A DNA stretch of 64,000 bases from Amygdalobacter nucleatus (GTDB taxonomy: Bacteria > Bacillota > Clostridia > Saccharofermentanales > Fastidiosipilaceae): assembly GCF_029167365.1 (NCBI RefSeq), contig NZ_JARFNM010000001.1, positions 550,001 to 614,000 of the forward strand. The letters are read 5' to 3'. How positions within the stretch are numbered: position 1 is the first letter of the stretch; each line of letters begins with the position of its first letter. The notes under the pieces were generated by a model that made no database searches, was not told the origin of the DNA, and saw nothing but the letters and a program-made list of their open reading frames with translations. Shown piece by piece: positions 55,456 through 64,000 of the stretch. Position numbers and translations under genes: made by a program.

Positions 55456-55485
55456 TTGCTAAAAAGTTATACTTGAACTTATAAT
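55456..55485 (+). promoter_or_regulatory. tRNA-Arg promoter
   Basis: TTGCTA (55456-55461), 18-nt spacer, TATAAT (55480-55485). The -10 is enclosed by an inverted repeat ACTTGAAC (55471-55478) / GTTCAAGT (55492-55499). Confidence 0.55.
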
Positions 55486-55497
55486 AAGTCTGTTCAA

Positions 55498-55571
<74 letters not shown>

Positions 55572-55573
55572 TT

Positions 55574-55604
55574 AGCTTCCTGTTAAGCAGGGAGCTTTTA
55601 TTTT
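55574..55604 (+). terminator. terminator after tRNA-Arg
   Basis: AGCTTCCTG-TTAAG-CAGGGAGCT followed by TTTATTTT. Confidence 0.85.
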
Positions 55605-55704
55605 AGCTGTATCGAAAGCTTATTGGCAAAAGTTATTTTCTAGCTTAAAAGATAGCCAGTTTTGAGCTAATTGTGCTAAACTAAATGGACGCAAGGAGAG
55701 AGAT

Positions 55705-56802
55705 ATGAAGATAGGTATTGTCGGTTTACCGAACGTCGGTAAAAGCACTTTATTTAATGCAATTACACAGGCTGGAGCTGAGGCTGCCAACTATCCTTTT
55801 TGTACAATTGAACCTAATGTCGGTATCGTTAGCGTACCAGATGAGCGTTTAGAGCCACTAGTTAAGCTTTATGATGCGGAGAAGTGTACGCCAGCTGTTG
55901 TTGAATTTGTCGATATTGCTGGCTTAGTTGCTGGTGCAAGTAAAGGTGAGGGCTTAGGCAATAAGTTCTTGTCCCATATCCGTGAATGCGATGCAATTTT
56001 GCAAGTTGTCAGATGCTTCGAAAATGAAAATATCGTGCATGTGAATGGTAAACCTGATCCAATCCGCGATATTGATATTATTGAAACTGAGTTGATTCTA
56101 GCTGATTTAGAATTCTTGGCTAAGCGCATTAGCAAGGTTGAGAAGCTTTGCAAAGGTGGCAACAAAGATGCCAATAAAGAACTAGCCTTCCTTGAACGTT
56201 TGCAAGCTTGGTTGAATGATAACCATTCAGCTCGCTCATTTGCAAGTAGCGATGAGGAAGCTGACTATTGGAATGAGCTTTATCTATTATCCCGTAAGCC
56301 AATTTTGTTTGTGGCTAATGTTAGCGAAGATGATATTCATGCCACAAGTGAAACAAACGACTTCATTAAGGATGTTAGTGAGAAAGCTAAAGAAGAACAA
56401 GCAGAAACTTTAGTAATTTCAGCTGAAATTGAATCAGAGATAGCAGCTTTAGATGATGAAGATAAAGAGATGTTCCTCAATGATTTGGGCCTCGAACAAA
56501 GTGGTTTGAACAGAATTATCAAAGCTAGCTACAAATTACTCGGCTTGATGTCTTATTTGACAGCAGGCCCAAAGGAAGTAAGAGCTTGGACGATTCCAAT
56601 TGGTTGCACAGCGCCTAAGGCCGCTGGTAAAATTCACTCTGACTTTGAGCGTGGCTTTATCAGAGCTGAAGTTGTCAATTACAAAGATTTGTTAGAAGCT
56701 GGTTCCTTAGCCAAAGCCAAAGAAAAAGGCCTTGTGCGTTCAGAAGGTAAAGAGTACGTTATGCAAGATGGAGATGTGGTTCTCTTCCGCTTTAACGTTT
56801 GA
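55705..56802 (+). CDS. ychF: redox-regulated ATPase YchF
   Basis: YchF/OLA1 is a widely conserved P-loop NTPase that binds ribosomes and prefers ATP. The 365-residue product has GLPNVGKSTLFNA (P-loop, 7-19), the DIAGLV motif, a coiled helical insertion, and a C-terminal TGS domain ending GDVVLFRFNV. A GGAGAGAG ribosome binding site precedes ATG 55705. It is flanked by terminators and so is monocistronic. Confidence 0.96.
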   Translation: MKIGIVGLPNVGKSTLFNAITQAGAEAANYPFCTIEPNVGIVSVPDERLEPLVKLYDAEKCTPAVVEFVDIAGLVAGASKGEGLGNKFLSHIRECDAILQVVRCFENENIVHVNGKPDPIRDIDIIETELILADLEFLAKRISKVEKLCKGGNKDANKELAFLERLQAWLNDNHSARSFASSDEEADYWNELYLLSRKPILFVANVSEDDIHATSETNDFIKDVSEKAKEEQAETLVISAEIESEIAALDDEDKEMFLNDLGLEQSGLNRIIKASYKLLGLMSYLTAGPKEVRAWTIPIGCTAPKAAGKIHSDFERGFIRAEVVNYKDLLEAGSLAKAKEKGLVRSEGKEYVMQDGDVVLFRFNV

Positions 56803-56828
56803 TTTTAGATTGAATAGATTATTTAGAT

Positions 56829-56860
56829 TGGCCTAAGTTATTGCAACTTAGGCCATTTTT
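56829..56860 (+). terminator. terminator after ychF
   Basis: TGGCCTAAGTT-ATTGC-AACTTAGGCCA followed by TTTTT: a perfect 11-bp stem. Confidence 0.95.
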
Positions 56861-56919
56861 GTGCTGTTTTTAGGCTGCTGATAAGGGCCATTGATGCAAA
56901 TTTTTAGCTTGCGAATTTA

Positions 56920-56940
56920 CGAATTTTTGTTCGAAAATTC
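56920..56940. promoter_or_regulatory. candidate operator (LexA-like) upstream of the comM-like gene
   Basis: CGAAT-TTTT-GTTCG (56920-56933) differs from the Gram-positive SOS box CGAAC-N4-GTTCG by one base. It overlaps a perfect inverted repeat GAATTTT-N6-AAAATTC (56921-56940). It is about 100 nt upstream of the gene. Confidence 0.35.
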
Positions 56941-57042
56941 CTGCAAAAATTCGTTCTATCTAGTTTAACCTGTAATTAAGCCTTAATTAGGAATGGTCAA
57001 CTGTTTCTAACTAGAGCTTAATAGTTATGTGAGGATAGAGAA

Positions 57043-58761
57043 ATGGCCCATATCAGCAATGCAAGTATATATAGTTTGTATCGTAATGCTAAAAATCAGT
57101 TGCAACTTTGCCAAGTGGCAGTCAGCATCAGTAATGGCTTAAATGGTTGTCAAATTATAGGTGGCGTAGATAAGACGATTAAAGAGGCTTATTTTCGTGT
57201 GAAAGCAGCCATAAAGGCTAGTGATTTTCGTTACCCACCAGGTAAGATTGTGGTCAATTTAAGTCCGCTTGCGGCGGCTAAAAAAGGTAGTTGTTTTGAT
57301 TTGGCGATTGCTTTGGCTTTATTAAAAGCGAGTAAACAGATTAAATTACCAGCAGTCTGTTTGGCCTATGGTGAATTGAGTTTAGCAGGTTCGTTGATTG
57401 AACCGAGTAATTTGTTGAGTGATGCAGATTTAGATTTGGATTCTAAGCAACTTAAAGCTTTGGTGACTTCTTTGAGACAGCTTTGCCCGAGTGAAACGAT
57501 TGTCTGTTTGGGACCAGATTTGGATAAAACAGGTAGAATTACTTGCAATGTGCTTTGTCTGTTGGCTAAGTTTCAGAAAATTTCTGTTAAGACGGAAGCG
57601 ATAAGTAACTTGAAAGATTTTAATTTGCTTAAATTTGCTGATGCCAAGCTTAATGCGAATGGTATGTCCTTGCCGGTGCCGTATATGTTGGATGTTGAGA
57701 TAAGCTCTAAATTAGCTAGTTCAATAGATAGGGAGGAATTATTGGCTGAATTATCAGCTAGATCGAAAATAGCTTTGCAAACTTATTCAGCTCTGCGAAA
57801 TATTGCTTTTTGCAAAGAAGTATTCAAATTGGCTTTGGCTGGCGGGCATAGTTTAGCATTGATTGGTTCCAACGGTTCAGGTAAGACTGAATTGTTGCAT
57901 AGCGCAATTTATTTTTTAGCAAATGAAATAAAAGCACAGATTGAGCGAAAACAGTCTAATTTGATCGAGCTAAATAATTATGTACTTGACTTGGATTTTA
58001 TGACTTTGCCGAGCAAATTATTGAATTACAAATTACAAACAGGTAAACTTTGGCATTTGCAAAATGGGCTAATTTTTCTATCCGAACTTAATAAGTTCAG
58101 GACTAAATCACTTCTCTGCTTGGAACAATTTTTTAAGCAGCAAATTGATTTGAGTCAGAACTGTAAACAGCAACAAATCATGCAAGCTGATCAACTAAAT
58201 ATAAGTCCGCATTGCCAAATGTTGGTAGATTTTAACCCATGTCCTTGTGGCAATCTGTTTGAGCCATGGCTGACTGCTTGTAGTTGTTCAAATTTCCAAA
58301 TTAAGCAATTCAATCGGCGTTTAACAGGCGCTATTTGGGATAGATTGGCCTTAATTTGTATTGCAAGACGCATAACAGCTGAGGAGACAAAAGGCGAAAA
58401 TATGCAAGTTCAATCTAATGGTAAGGAAGAGAAGCTGGAAGAATCTGCTAGCCAGGTTAAATATCAGATTGAACAATGTCGAAAATGGCAACGCGAACGA
58501 AATGGCAAAACGTGTATGCATGCTTGTTTGAACAGCCAATTGACGCTTGCTGAATTAAATACTGTACAGTTACTTTCAAATGATATGCATGACTTCTTGC
58601 ATTTAATGCGTCTAAGTCGGCACTATTCTTATCGGCGCTTGTATTTTGTAAGAACGACAGCTTTAACGTTAGCTGATTTAGCTTGTGAAAAATGTCAACT
58701 TAAACATTTTTTACAAGCCAGCAATTATTGCTCGGTACCGGAGGAATTTAATTATGCTTAA
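57043..58761 (+). CDS. ComM/YifB-like Mg-chelatase family ATPase, divergent
   Basis: A 572-residue protein of the YifB/ComM group, linked to branch migration during natural transformation in other bacteria. The N-terminal domain has FDLAIALALL, as in the family. The ATPase core has Walker A GSNGSGKTELL, but Walker B reads GLIFLSELNKF where the family has LFLDELPEF, and the PFRxPHH segment is missing. A zinc-ribbon-like NPCPCG...CSC follows, and TGAIWDRLAL replaces the usual SGPLLDRIDL. It overlaps dprA by 8 nt, the classic comM-dprA context. Confidence 0.85.
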   Translation: MAHISNASIYSLYRNAKNQLQLCQVAVSISNGLNGCQIIGGVDKTIKEAYFRVKAAIKASDFRYPPGKIVVNLSPLAAAKKGSCFDLAIALALLKASKQIKLPAVCLAYGELSLAGSLIEPSNLLSDADLDLDSKQLKALVTSLRQLCPSETIVCLGPDLDKTGRITCNVLCLLAKFQKISVKTEAISNLKDFNLLKFADAKLNANGMSLPVPYMLDVEISSKLASSIDREELLAELSARSKIALQTYSALRNIAFCKEVFKLALAGGHSLALIGSNGSGKTELLHSAIYFLANEIKAQIERKQSNLIELNNYVLDLDFMTLPSKLLNYKLQTGKLWHLQNGLIFLSELNKFRTKSLLCLEQFFKQQIDLSQNCKQQQIMQADQLNISPHCQMLVDFNPCPCGNLFEPWLTACSCSNFQIKQFNRRLTGAIWDRLALICIARRITAEETKGENMQVQSNGKEEKLEESASQVKYQIEQCRKWQRERNGKTCMHACLNSQLTLAELNTVQLLSNDMHDFLHLMRLSRHYSYRRLYFVRTTALTLADLACEKCQLKHFLQASNYCSVPEEFNYA

Positions 58762-60091
58762 GGAGTTAGATTTGGCGAAGTATCTAGCGAGAAATGGTCA
58801 ATCTGAATTGTTAAATGTTTGGTCTGGCTCCTTTCTTTGTTTATTGGCTAGCACTTTGAAGATAGCAAGAAGCTATTTAGTCAAAGTCTTAGAAGAACAA
58901 GCAGATAGTCGCCCAGAGCTAGGTGAAAATTTAATAGTGTGGGCTAAGCGTTTTACAGTTTCAGTCTTAACTTATTATGCAGAAGATTTTAATAAGAAAG
59001 CTGGGACTTTTAGTAAGCTGAATTTGCTCTTTTCAGAGGCTAAAATTAGTGAAAATGCTTGTCATTTATCTAATAGTATATTAACTGAATTAGCGCAAAT
59101 TGAGATTGATGTTAGAGAACTTTATGATATTAAGGTGATGCTTTGTTTTGAAAACAGATTCCCACGCCTCTTAAAAGAAATTGCCAATGCGCCAGCTTTG
59201 CTGTTTTATATTGGTAAAACTGAAAATATGCAATATAACTGTCTGCCAACTGTAGCTATTGTTGGCTCACGGCATATGACTAATTACGGAGCTATGGTTA
59301 TTCGCCAACTTATGCAAAGTTTAAGTTTGTATAAGCTAAATATAGCTAGCGGTTTAGCCTATGGCTGCGATATTACAGCCCATAACAGTTGCTTAGATAA
59401 CGGCTTAATTCCAATTGCTATCTTACCCAATGGACTTGCTAAATGTTATCCAAGTGAGCATCGGCCTTATTTGAATAAAATTAAGGAAAAAGGTTTTGTG
59501 TTTAGCGAGTTTTTGCCGTGGCAGATGGCACAGCCGAGTTTTTTTGCAGCGAGAAATAGATTGATAAGTGGTTTGGCACAGCTTGTAGTTATTATCGAGG
59601 CAGCCCAAAAGAGCGGCAGCCTAATTACAGCGTCTTTTGCAGCTACACAAGGTAGGGAAGTTTTAGCTGTGCCTGGTGCAATTACGCAAGCATATAGCGT
59701 TGGTTGTAATAACTTAATTTTAGATGGCTGTCAGCCATATTTAGGAGCAGAGCAAGTAACTAATATTCTAAATGCCAAATTTGCTATTTATCCTTTGCAA
59801 TTAAAGGAAACTTTCACCTTGGATGCAGATGAAAGGAATTTGGCAGCTGACAAGCTACCAATTAATGAGGTGACAAATTTATCTAAGCATGCTAAATTAG
59901 CGGCATTGATTTGCCAAAGCTTACAAGAAAATGTTAGTATGCTAAGTCAGGATTTGTATGCTTGCGTAAGGCAAACAAAAGAATTTACGAATAATTTAGA
60001 AATTGGCGAATTTCTGAGCACTTTAGAACTTTTAGAATTAACCGGTAAAGTTAAAAAGCAGAGAATGCAATATTATTTAGCTTCAGGTTAG
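58754..60091 (+). CDS. dprA: DNA-processing protein DprA
   Basis: DprA loads RecA on incoming single-stranded DNA in transformation. The 445-residue product has a variable N-terminal region (about 1-150), the Rossmann-like DprA domain with VAIVGSRHMTNYG, SGLAYGCDITAH, FAARNRLISGLA, SGSLITASFAATQ and VLAVPGA, and a C-terminal winged-helix-like domain. ATG 58754 has GGAGGA 7 nt upstream; the frame is open further upstream within the comM-like gene. It is followed by topA, the common dprA-topA order. Confidence 0.94.
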   Translation: MLKELDLAKYLARNGQSELLNVWSGSFLCLLASTLKIARSYLVKVLEEQADSRPELGENLIVWAKRFTVSVLTYYAEDFNKKAGTFSKLNLLFSEAKISENACHLSNSILTELAQIEIDVRELYDIKVMLCFENRFPRLLKEIANAPALLFYIGKTENMQYNCLPTVAIVGSRHMTNYGAMVIRQLMQSLSLYKLNIASGLAYGCDITAHNSCLDNGLIPIAILPNGLAKCYPSEHRPYLNKIKEKGFVFSEFLPWQMAQPSFFAARNRLISGLAQLVVIIEAAQKSGSLITASFAATQGREVLAVPGAITQAYSVGCNNLILDGCQPYLGAEQVTNILNAKFAIYPLQLKETFTLDADERNLAADKLPINEVTNLSKHAKLAALICQSLQENVSMLSQDLYACVRQTKEFTNNLEIGEFLSTLELLELTGKVKKQRMQYYLASG

Positions 60092-60131
60092 GTTGATTAA
60101 GCTTAGTAATTTGTATTAATGAGGATGAAAA

Positions 60132-62438
60132 ATGGGGAAGAAACTGTTGATTGTTGAGTCGCCTGCTAAGGCCAAAACGATTAATCGGTATCTGGGTGAT
60201 GATTATATGATAGCGGCATCAGTAGGCCACGTACGGGACTTGCCATCTATGAGTTTAGGGGTTGATGTTCGCCATGATTTTAAGCCACGTTATATCAATA
60301 TGCGTGGTAAAGAAAAGGTAATTAAAGATTTAAAAGCTAAAGCAGAACAGGCTGACTGTATTTATATCGCAACCGACCCTGATCGCGAGGGAGAAGCGAT
60401 TGGTTGGCATTTGGAAAAATTACTAAATTTAGACGAAACAGAGCCAGTTAGAATTACGTTTAATGAAATTACCAAAAATGCTATACAAAAAGCTGTTACA
60501 GAGCCAAGAACGATTGATATTAACTTAGTTAATGCGCAGCAAGCTAGACGTATTTTGGACAGATTAGTTGGCTATGAACTTAGTCCAGTTCTATGGCAGA
60601 AAATTCGTAAAGGTTTGTCTGCTGGTCGTGTGCAATCTGTTGCGACCAAGATCATAGTTGATCGCGAAAGAGAAATAAAAGCTTTCGTGCCAGAAGAATA
60701 TTGGTTACTGAACGCAGAATTTGCTAAAGCTAATAGCCAAGCCTTTGCAGCTGAATTTTATGGTCGTTTACAAGCTGGCAAGATCAGTAAAGTCGAACTA
60801 AAAAATGAGATACGGGCCAAGGAAATTTATGAGCAGATTAAAGGTCAACAGGCTGTTGTTAAAGAGCTGAAAAAAGGCGAACGCAAACGTTCAGCAGCTC
60901 CGCCTTATACAACTTCAACTTTACAACAAGAAGCATCATGGCGTTTAGGCTTCGGTTCATCTAGGACGATGAAAATAGCGCAACAGCTATATGAAGGCGT
61001 TGAGATCCAAGGCTTAGGTCAAATTTCTTTGATCAGTTATATCCGTACAGACTCTGTGCGTATATCTGAGGAAGCTTTGAAAGTTGCAAGAGAGTTGATC
61101 AGTAAAAAATTTGGCGAAGCAGCTTTGCCAGCTAAACCGAATTATTACAAAAACAAAGGTGCTAGTCAGGATGCTCACGAAGCAATTCGTCCAACCCATT
61201 TTGAATTGGAGCCAGAATTTGTTAAGCACAGTTTGACCAATGAGCAATACCAATTATATAAGCTTATTTTCCAAAAATTTCTAGCTTCGCAGATGTGCCC
61301 AGCTGTTTTTAGCACGCAAAAATTAGACATTTTGGTGGCTGATGAATTTGTCTTCAAAGCTAAAGGCGAACGCTTACTCAAACCAGGCTTTTTAGCTGCT
61401 TTTAATAGCCGTAGTTGGGAAGAAAACCAAAAAGAGGGTATGCAAGATAATTTGTTACCTGAACTTACAGTTGGCGAAAAGTTGGAAAGCAAAAAATTGC
61501 GACTTGAACAAAAATTTACAAGTCCACCTAAAAGATATACGGAAGCTTCACTGATTAAATTGATGGAAGAACAAGGTATCGGCCGACCATCTACATATGC
61601 GCCAACGATTAAAACAATTATAGAGCGTGCTTATGTTGAGAAAGTTGAACGCAGCTTACAGCCAACAGAGCTAGGCATAATTGTTACAGAATTTTTGGAA
61701 GCTAATTTCCCAAAAATCGTCAATGTTTCTTTTACAAAAGCAATGGAAGATGACTTAGACTTGGTCGAGGCTGGTAAAAAAGATTATCCGACAGTTTTAC
61801 ACGAGTTTTACGAGCCTTTCAGCAAAGATATTAAAAATGTCAAGGAGAATATTGCTAAAGTTGAATTGGCAGTTAGCAAAACTGGTGAAAAATGTCCAGA
61901 ATGCAAAGAGGGAGATTTGGTGTATAAAGAGGGGCGCTTTGGTAAGTTTATTGCTTGCGAGCGTTTCCCAGAATGTAAATATACACATAATGCTTATACA
62001 AAGACGGAGGCAATTTGTCCCCTTTGTGGCTCACCTATCATAGCCATGCGCTCGCACAAGCGGAAGAAAATTTTCTATGTTTGTGATAAATCCAAACAAG
62101 CAGATTGTGCGTTTATTAGCTGGAATTTGCCGTTAGCTGAGAAATGCGAAATTTGTGGCGCCTATAAGGAAGAAAGAATATTTAGACGGCAGAAGAGTAT
62201 TATTTGTTCCAATGAAGAGTGCCCTAGCAGAGTGAAAAAAACCGATAAGACTAAGCAGACAGAGACAGATAATGAGGTTGAAAAGGAGCCTAAAGCCAAG
62301 AAAACGACCAAGGCTAAAAAGGCAACTAAAACTAGAAAAGCAGATACTGTAGAATCAGAAAATACAGCTGATTCTGCAAAGACATCTAAGACTAAAAATC
62401 TTAAAAAAGCAGCAAAAAAGGCCGCTTCTAGCAAGTAA
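60132..62438 (+). CDS. topA: DNA topoisomerase I
   Basis: TopA relaxes negative supercoils through a 5'-phosphotyrosine intermediate. The 768-residue product begins with the TOPRIM domain (LLIVESPAKAKTI and TDPDREGEAIGWH), has the catalytic Tyr303 in SYIRTDSVRIS, and ends with three four-cysteine zinc fingers (CPEC..., CPLC..., CEIC...) and a Lys/Thr/Ala-rich tail of about 60 residues. GAGGATGAAAA precedes ATG 60132. trmFO follows after 17 nt. Confidence 0.97.
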   Translation: MGKKLLIVESPAKAKTINRYLGDDYMIAASVGHVRDLPSMSLGVDVRHDFKPRYINMRGKEKVIKDLKAKAEQADCIYIATDPDREGEAIGWHLEKLLNLDETEPVRITFNEITKNAIQKAVTEPRTIDINLVNAQQARRILDRLVGYELSPVLWQKIRKGLSAGRVQSVATKIIVDREREIKAFVPEEYWLLNAEFAKANSQAFAAEFYGRLQAGKISKVELKNEIRAKEIYEQIKGQQAVVKELKKGERKRSAAPPYTTSTLQQEASWRLGFGSSRTMKIAQQLYEGVEIQGLGQISLISYIRTDSVRISEEALKVARELISKKFGEAALPAKPNYYKNKGASQDAHEAIRPTHFELEPEFVKHSLTNEQYQLYKLIFQKFLASQMCPAVFSTQKLDILVADEFVFKAKGERLLKPGFLAAFNSRSWEENQKEGMQDNLLPELTVGEKLESKKLRLEQKFTSPPKRYTEASLIKLMEEQGIGRPSTYAPTIKTIIERAYVEKVERSLQPTELGIIVTEFLEANFPKIVNVSFTKAMEDDLDLVEAGKKDYPTVLHEFYEPFSKDIKNVKENIAKVELAVSKTGEKCPECKEGDLVYKEGRFGKFIACERFPECKYTHNAYTKTEAICPLCGSPIIAMRSHKRKKIFYVCDKSKQADCAFISWNLPLAEKCEICGAYKEERIFRRQKSIICSNEECPSRVKKTDKTKQTETDNEVEKEPKAKKTTKAKKATKTRKADTVESENTADSAKTSKTKNLKKAAKKAASSK

Positions 62439-62455
62439 GCTGAGGAAAAAACAGA

Positions 62456-63880
62456 ATGAGAGTAATGATATATGGTGGCGGCTTAGCAGGATCGGAAGCT
62501 GCTTTGACTTTAGCTAAGTTAGGCGTAAAAGTTGATTTGTATGAGGAAAAAACGCTCACTGCTAAACCTGTATACAAGACAGATAAATTTGCAGAACTCG
62601 TTTGTTCTAATTCTTTGAAAGCCAAACGGCCATATGTAGCCTCAGGTATGCTAAAAGGTGAAGCTTTGGCCTTAGGTTCAACTTTGTTGCAATATGCGAA
62701 AGAGTCAGCTGTTGAAGCTGGCGGGGCTTTGGCTGTTGATAGAGACTGTTTTGCCGACAAAGTGACAGATGCTATTCAGGCTGAACCGTTAATTACGGTT
62801 CATCCAGCTAGCATAAAAGCTTTATGTGATGATGAATGTTACCAATTAGTAGCTACAGGTCCACTTACAGACATGGATTTCCTGACTAATTTGCAAACTT
62901 ATTTGAGTAGCGCTGATAACAAAGTGAAATTAGCGTATTTCTTTGACGCTCAGGCACCTTTAATTGAAAAAGATTCAATTGACTTTGAGCATGCCTTTTA
63001 CATGTCAAGATATGAGCGTGGCGAAGCGGCATATTTGAACTGCCCGATGAATAAGGCTGAATATACAGCTTTTTACGAAGCCTTAATTTCAGCTGAACGT
63101 GCAGAAGTGCATGACTTTGAGCGAAAATTATTATTTCAAGGTTGCATGCCGGTTGAACAGATAGCTATGACTGGTTACAAATCATTATTGTTTGGACCTT
63201 TAAAACCAGTTGGATTAGTGGATCCAGTAACAGGCAAACGGCCCTATGCTTGCGTGCAATTAAGACAAGATAATATGGCTAAGACTTTGTACAACATAGT
63301 TGGTTTTCAAACGCAATTAAAATGGCCAGAGCAAAAACGCGTGTTTGGCTTAATTCCAGCGCTAAAAGAGGCTAGTTTAGCCCGCTATGGAGTTATGCAT
63401 CGAAACAGTTATTTACATAGTCCAGCTTTCTTAACTGACAGTTTGGCTTCTAAATATGCTAAAAGTGTTTATTTTGCTGGCCAAATTACAGGCATGGAAG
63501 GCTATGTACCAGCGATAGCTTCTGGTTTGTGGGCTGCTTTGAATATATATGTTGCCTTGCAAACTAACAATTCTAAGAACTTAGAATTGCCACAAGTTTG
63601 TATGTTAGGTTCTTTAATTAGATACATATGTACAGAGCAGGCTAATTTCCAACCAATGACAGCTAATTTGGGTATATTGCCTGAACTTGCTGAAAATTAT
63701 CGTGATAAACGCTTGAAAGGTAAGGCTTATGCTAAGCGGAGCATTCAAGCATTAACAGAGTTTTTCCAAACAGAATTATGGCCTTTATTATCTGAACATA
63801 CAGAATTTATTAAGTGCCAAACTCAGGCTTTGCAAGCTTGGCAACGAGCATTGGATACAGATGCAGAAGAAATTGCGTAA
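62456..63880 (+). CDS. trmFO: tRNA uridine-54 C5-methyltransferase TrmFO
   Basis: TrmFO makes ribothymidine at position 54 of tRNA using methylene-tetrahydrofolate and FAD. The 474-residue product starts with the FAD-binding MIYGGGLAGSEAAL, then DKFAELVCSNSLKAK, LLFQGCMPVEQIA (with its conserved Cys), YACVQLRQDN and AGQITGMEGYVPAIASGL. It is slightly longer than the usual 435-450. GAGGAA precedes ATG 62456; topA-trmFO adjacency is typical in Bacillota. Confidence 0.95.
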   Translation: MRVMIYGGGLAGSEAALTLAKLGVKVDLYEEKTLTAKPVYKTDKFAELVCSNSLKAKRPYVASGMLKGEALALGSTLLQYAKESAVEAGGALAVDRDCFADKVTDAIQAEPLITVHPASIKALCDDECYQLVATGPLTDMDFLTNLQTYLSSADNKVKLAYFFDAQAPLIEKDSIDFEHAFYMSRYERGEAAYLNCPMNKAEYTAFYEALISAERAEVHDFERKLLFQGCMPVEQIAMTGYKSLLFGPLKPVGLVDPVTGKRPYACVQLRQDNMAKTLYNIVGFQTQLKWPEQKRVFGLIPALKEASLARYGVMHRNSYLHSPAFLTDSLASKYAKSVYFAGQITGMEGYVPAIASGLWAALNIYVALQTNNSKNLELPQVCMLGSLIRYICTEQANFQPMTANLGILPELAENYRDKRLKGKAYAKRSIQALTEFFQTELWPLLSEHTEFIKCQTQALQAWQRALDTDAEEIA

Positions 63881-63961
63881 ATTAGCTCCATTTCTGCGCT
63901 ATAATGATGAGATGTACAGCTTAAAAACTGCAATTGAACTTTAGTAATCGAGGAAAAAGAA

Positions 63962-64000
63962 GTGAAAACGAGTGATTTTGGTTATGATTTGCCGCTAGAA
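63962..64000 (+). CDS. queA: start of queA, S-adenosylmethionine:tRNA ribosyltransferase-isomerase (truncated by window end)
   Basis: Only 13 codons are visible: a GTG start, then KTSDFGYDLPLE, which matches the QueA N-terminus (M-K-x-SDF-x-Y-x-LP). QueA makes epoxyqueuosine in tRNA. GAGGA 7 nt upstream supports the start, and a TATAAT at 63900-63905 may be its promoter. The assignment rests on a short stretch. Confidence 0.7.
   Translation, partial: MKTSDFGYDLPLE

Noticed and set aside
54958-55497. A decayed gene in the long gap before tRNA-Arg
   Set aside because: No frame has a recognisable protein fragment and no open frame of useful length exists.

Overview
The window is chromosomal DNA of a low-G+C, Gram-positive-type anaerobe (Bacillota, most likely the Clostridia side). 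The evidence is TTGACA/TATAAT-type promoters, strong AGGAGG-type ribosome binding sites, a SecDF fusion, SecG, RpsU, an IreB-like protein, a ClpE-like unfoldase, TrmFO, MurA, a sortase with a possible cell-wall-anchored surface protein, and fermentation through pyruvate formate-lyase (PFL). I cannot name the species from the sequence alone. Almost all genes are on the + strand; the exceptions are ung and the surface-protein gene (51.4-54.9 kb).

Layout. 1-2.1 kb: the 3' part of a 23S rRNA gene and 5S rRNA. 2.1-6.0 kb: a response regulator/histidine kinase pair, murA and rlmH. 6.0-10.6 kb: a str-type operon rpsL-rpsG-fusA-tuf with a structured rpsL-rpsG spacer. 10.6-16.5 kb: lon, an IMPACT/YigZ protein and secDF. 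16.5-21.2 kb: recJ and a bifunctional-type RelA/SpoT. 21.2-30.1 kb: a second two-component system, two pseudouridine synthases, polA, coaE and the RNase P RNA. 30.2-31.6 kb: a sortase, rpsU and tRNA-Ser(CGA). 31.9-35.9 kb: a PFL locus. 36.0-40.3 kb: secG, a short RNase R-like enzyme, mtaB, an ireB-like gene and ruvX. 40.4-46.0 kb: uvrA and clpE-like. 46.2-50.3 kb: a zinc-acquisition cluster (small lipoprotein, ZinT-like lipoprotein, ZnuA/C/B). 50.3-55.6 kb: a serine hydrolase, ung, a BspA-type repeat surface protein and tRNA-Arg(CCT). 55.7-64 kb: ychF, a ComM-like gene, dprA, topA, trmFO and the first codons of queA.

The most unusual system is the PFL locus. The catalytic subunit (33185-35185) stops exactly where the glycyl-radical domain of ordinary PFL should follow. 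That domain, with the RVSGYAV glycyl-radical motif, is a separate 77-residue gene (35242-35475) with its own ribosome binding site. The gene order is activase, small CxxC thioredoxin-like protein, catalytic core, glycyl-radical subunit and terminator, followed by a small XRE-type regulator. The sequence argues for a genuinely two-piece PFL and against a sequencing frameshift.

Other unusual points are: a ZnuA-type lipoprotein with a large internal insertion; an RNase R-like enzyme without its N-terminal RNA-binding domains; a ComM-like protein with an altered Walker B motif; a large DNA polymerase I; several perfect inverted repeats at promoters (zinc cluster, surface protein, pflB); and a surface protein ending in a non-canonical IVKTG sorting-type signal. 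I saw no insertion sequence, prophage, CRISPR array or convincing riboswitch.
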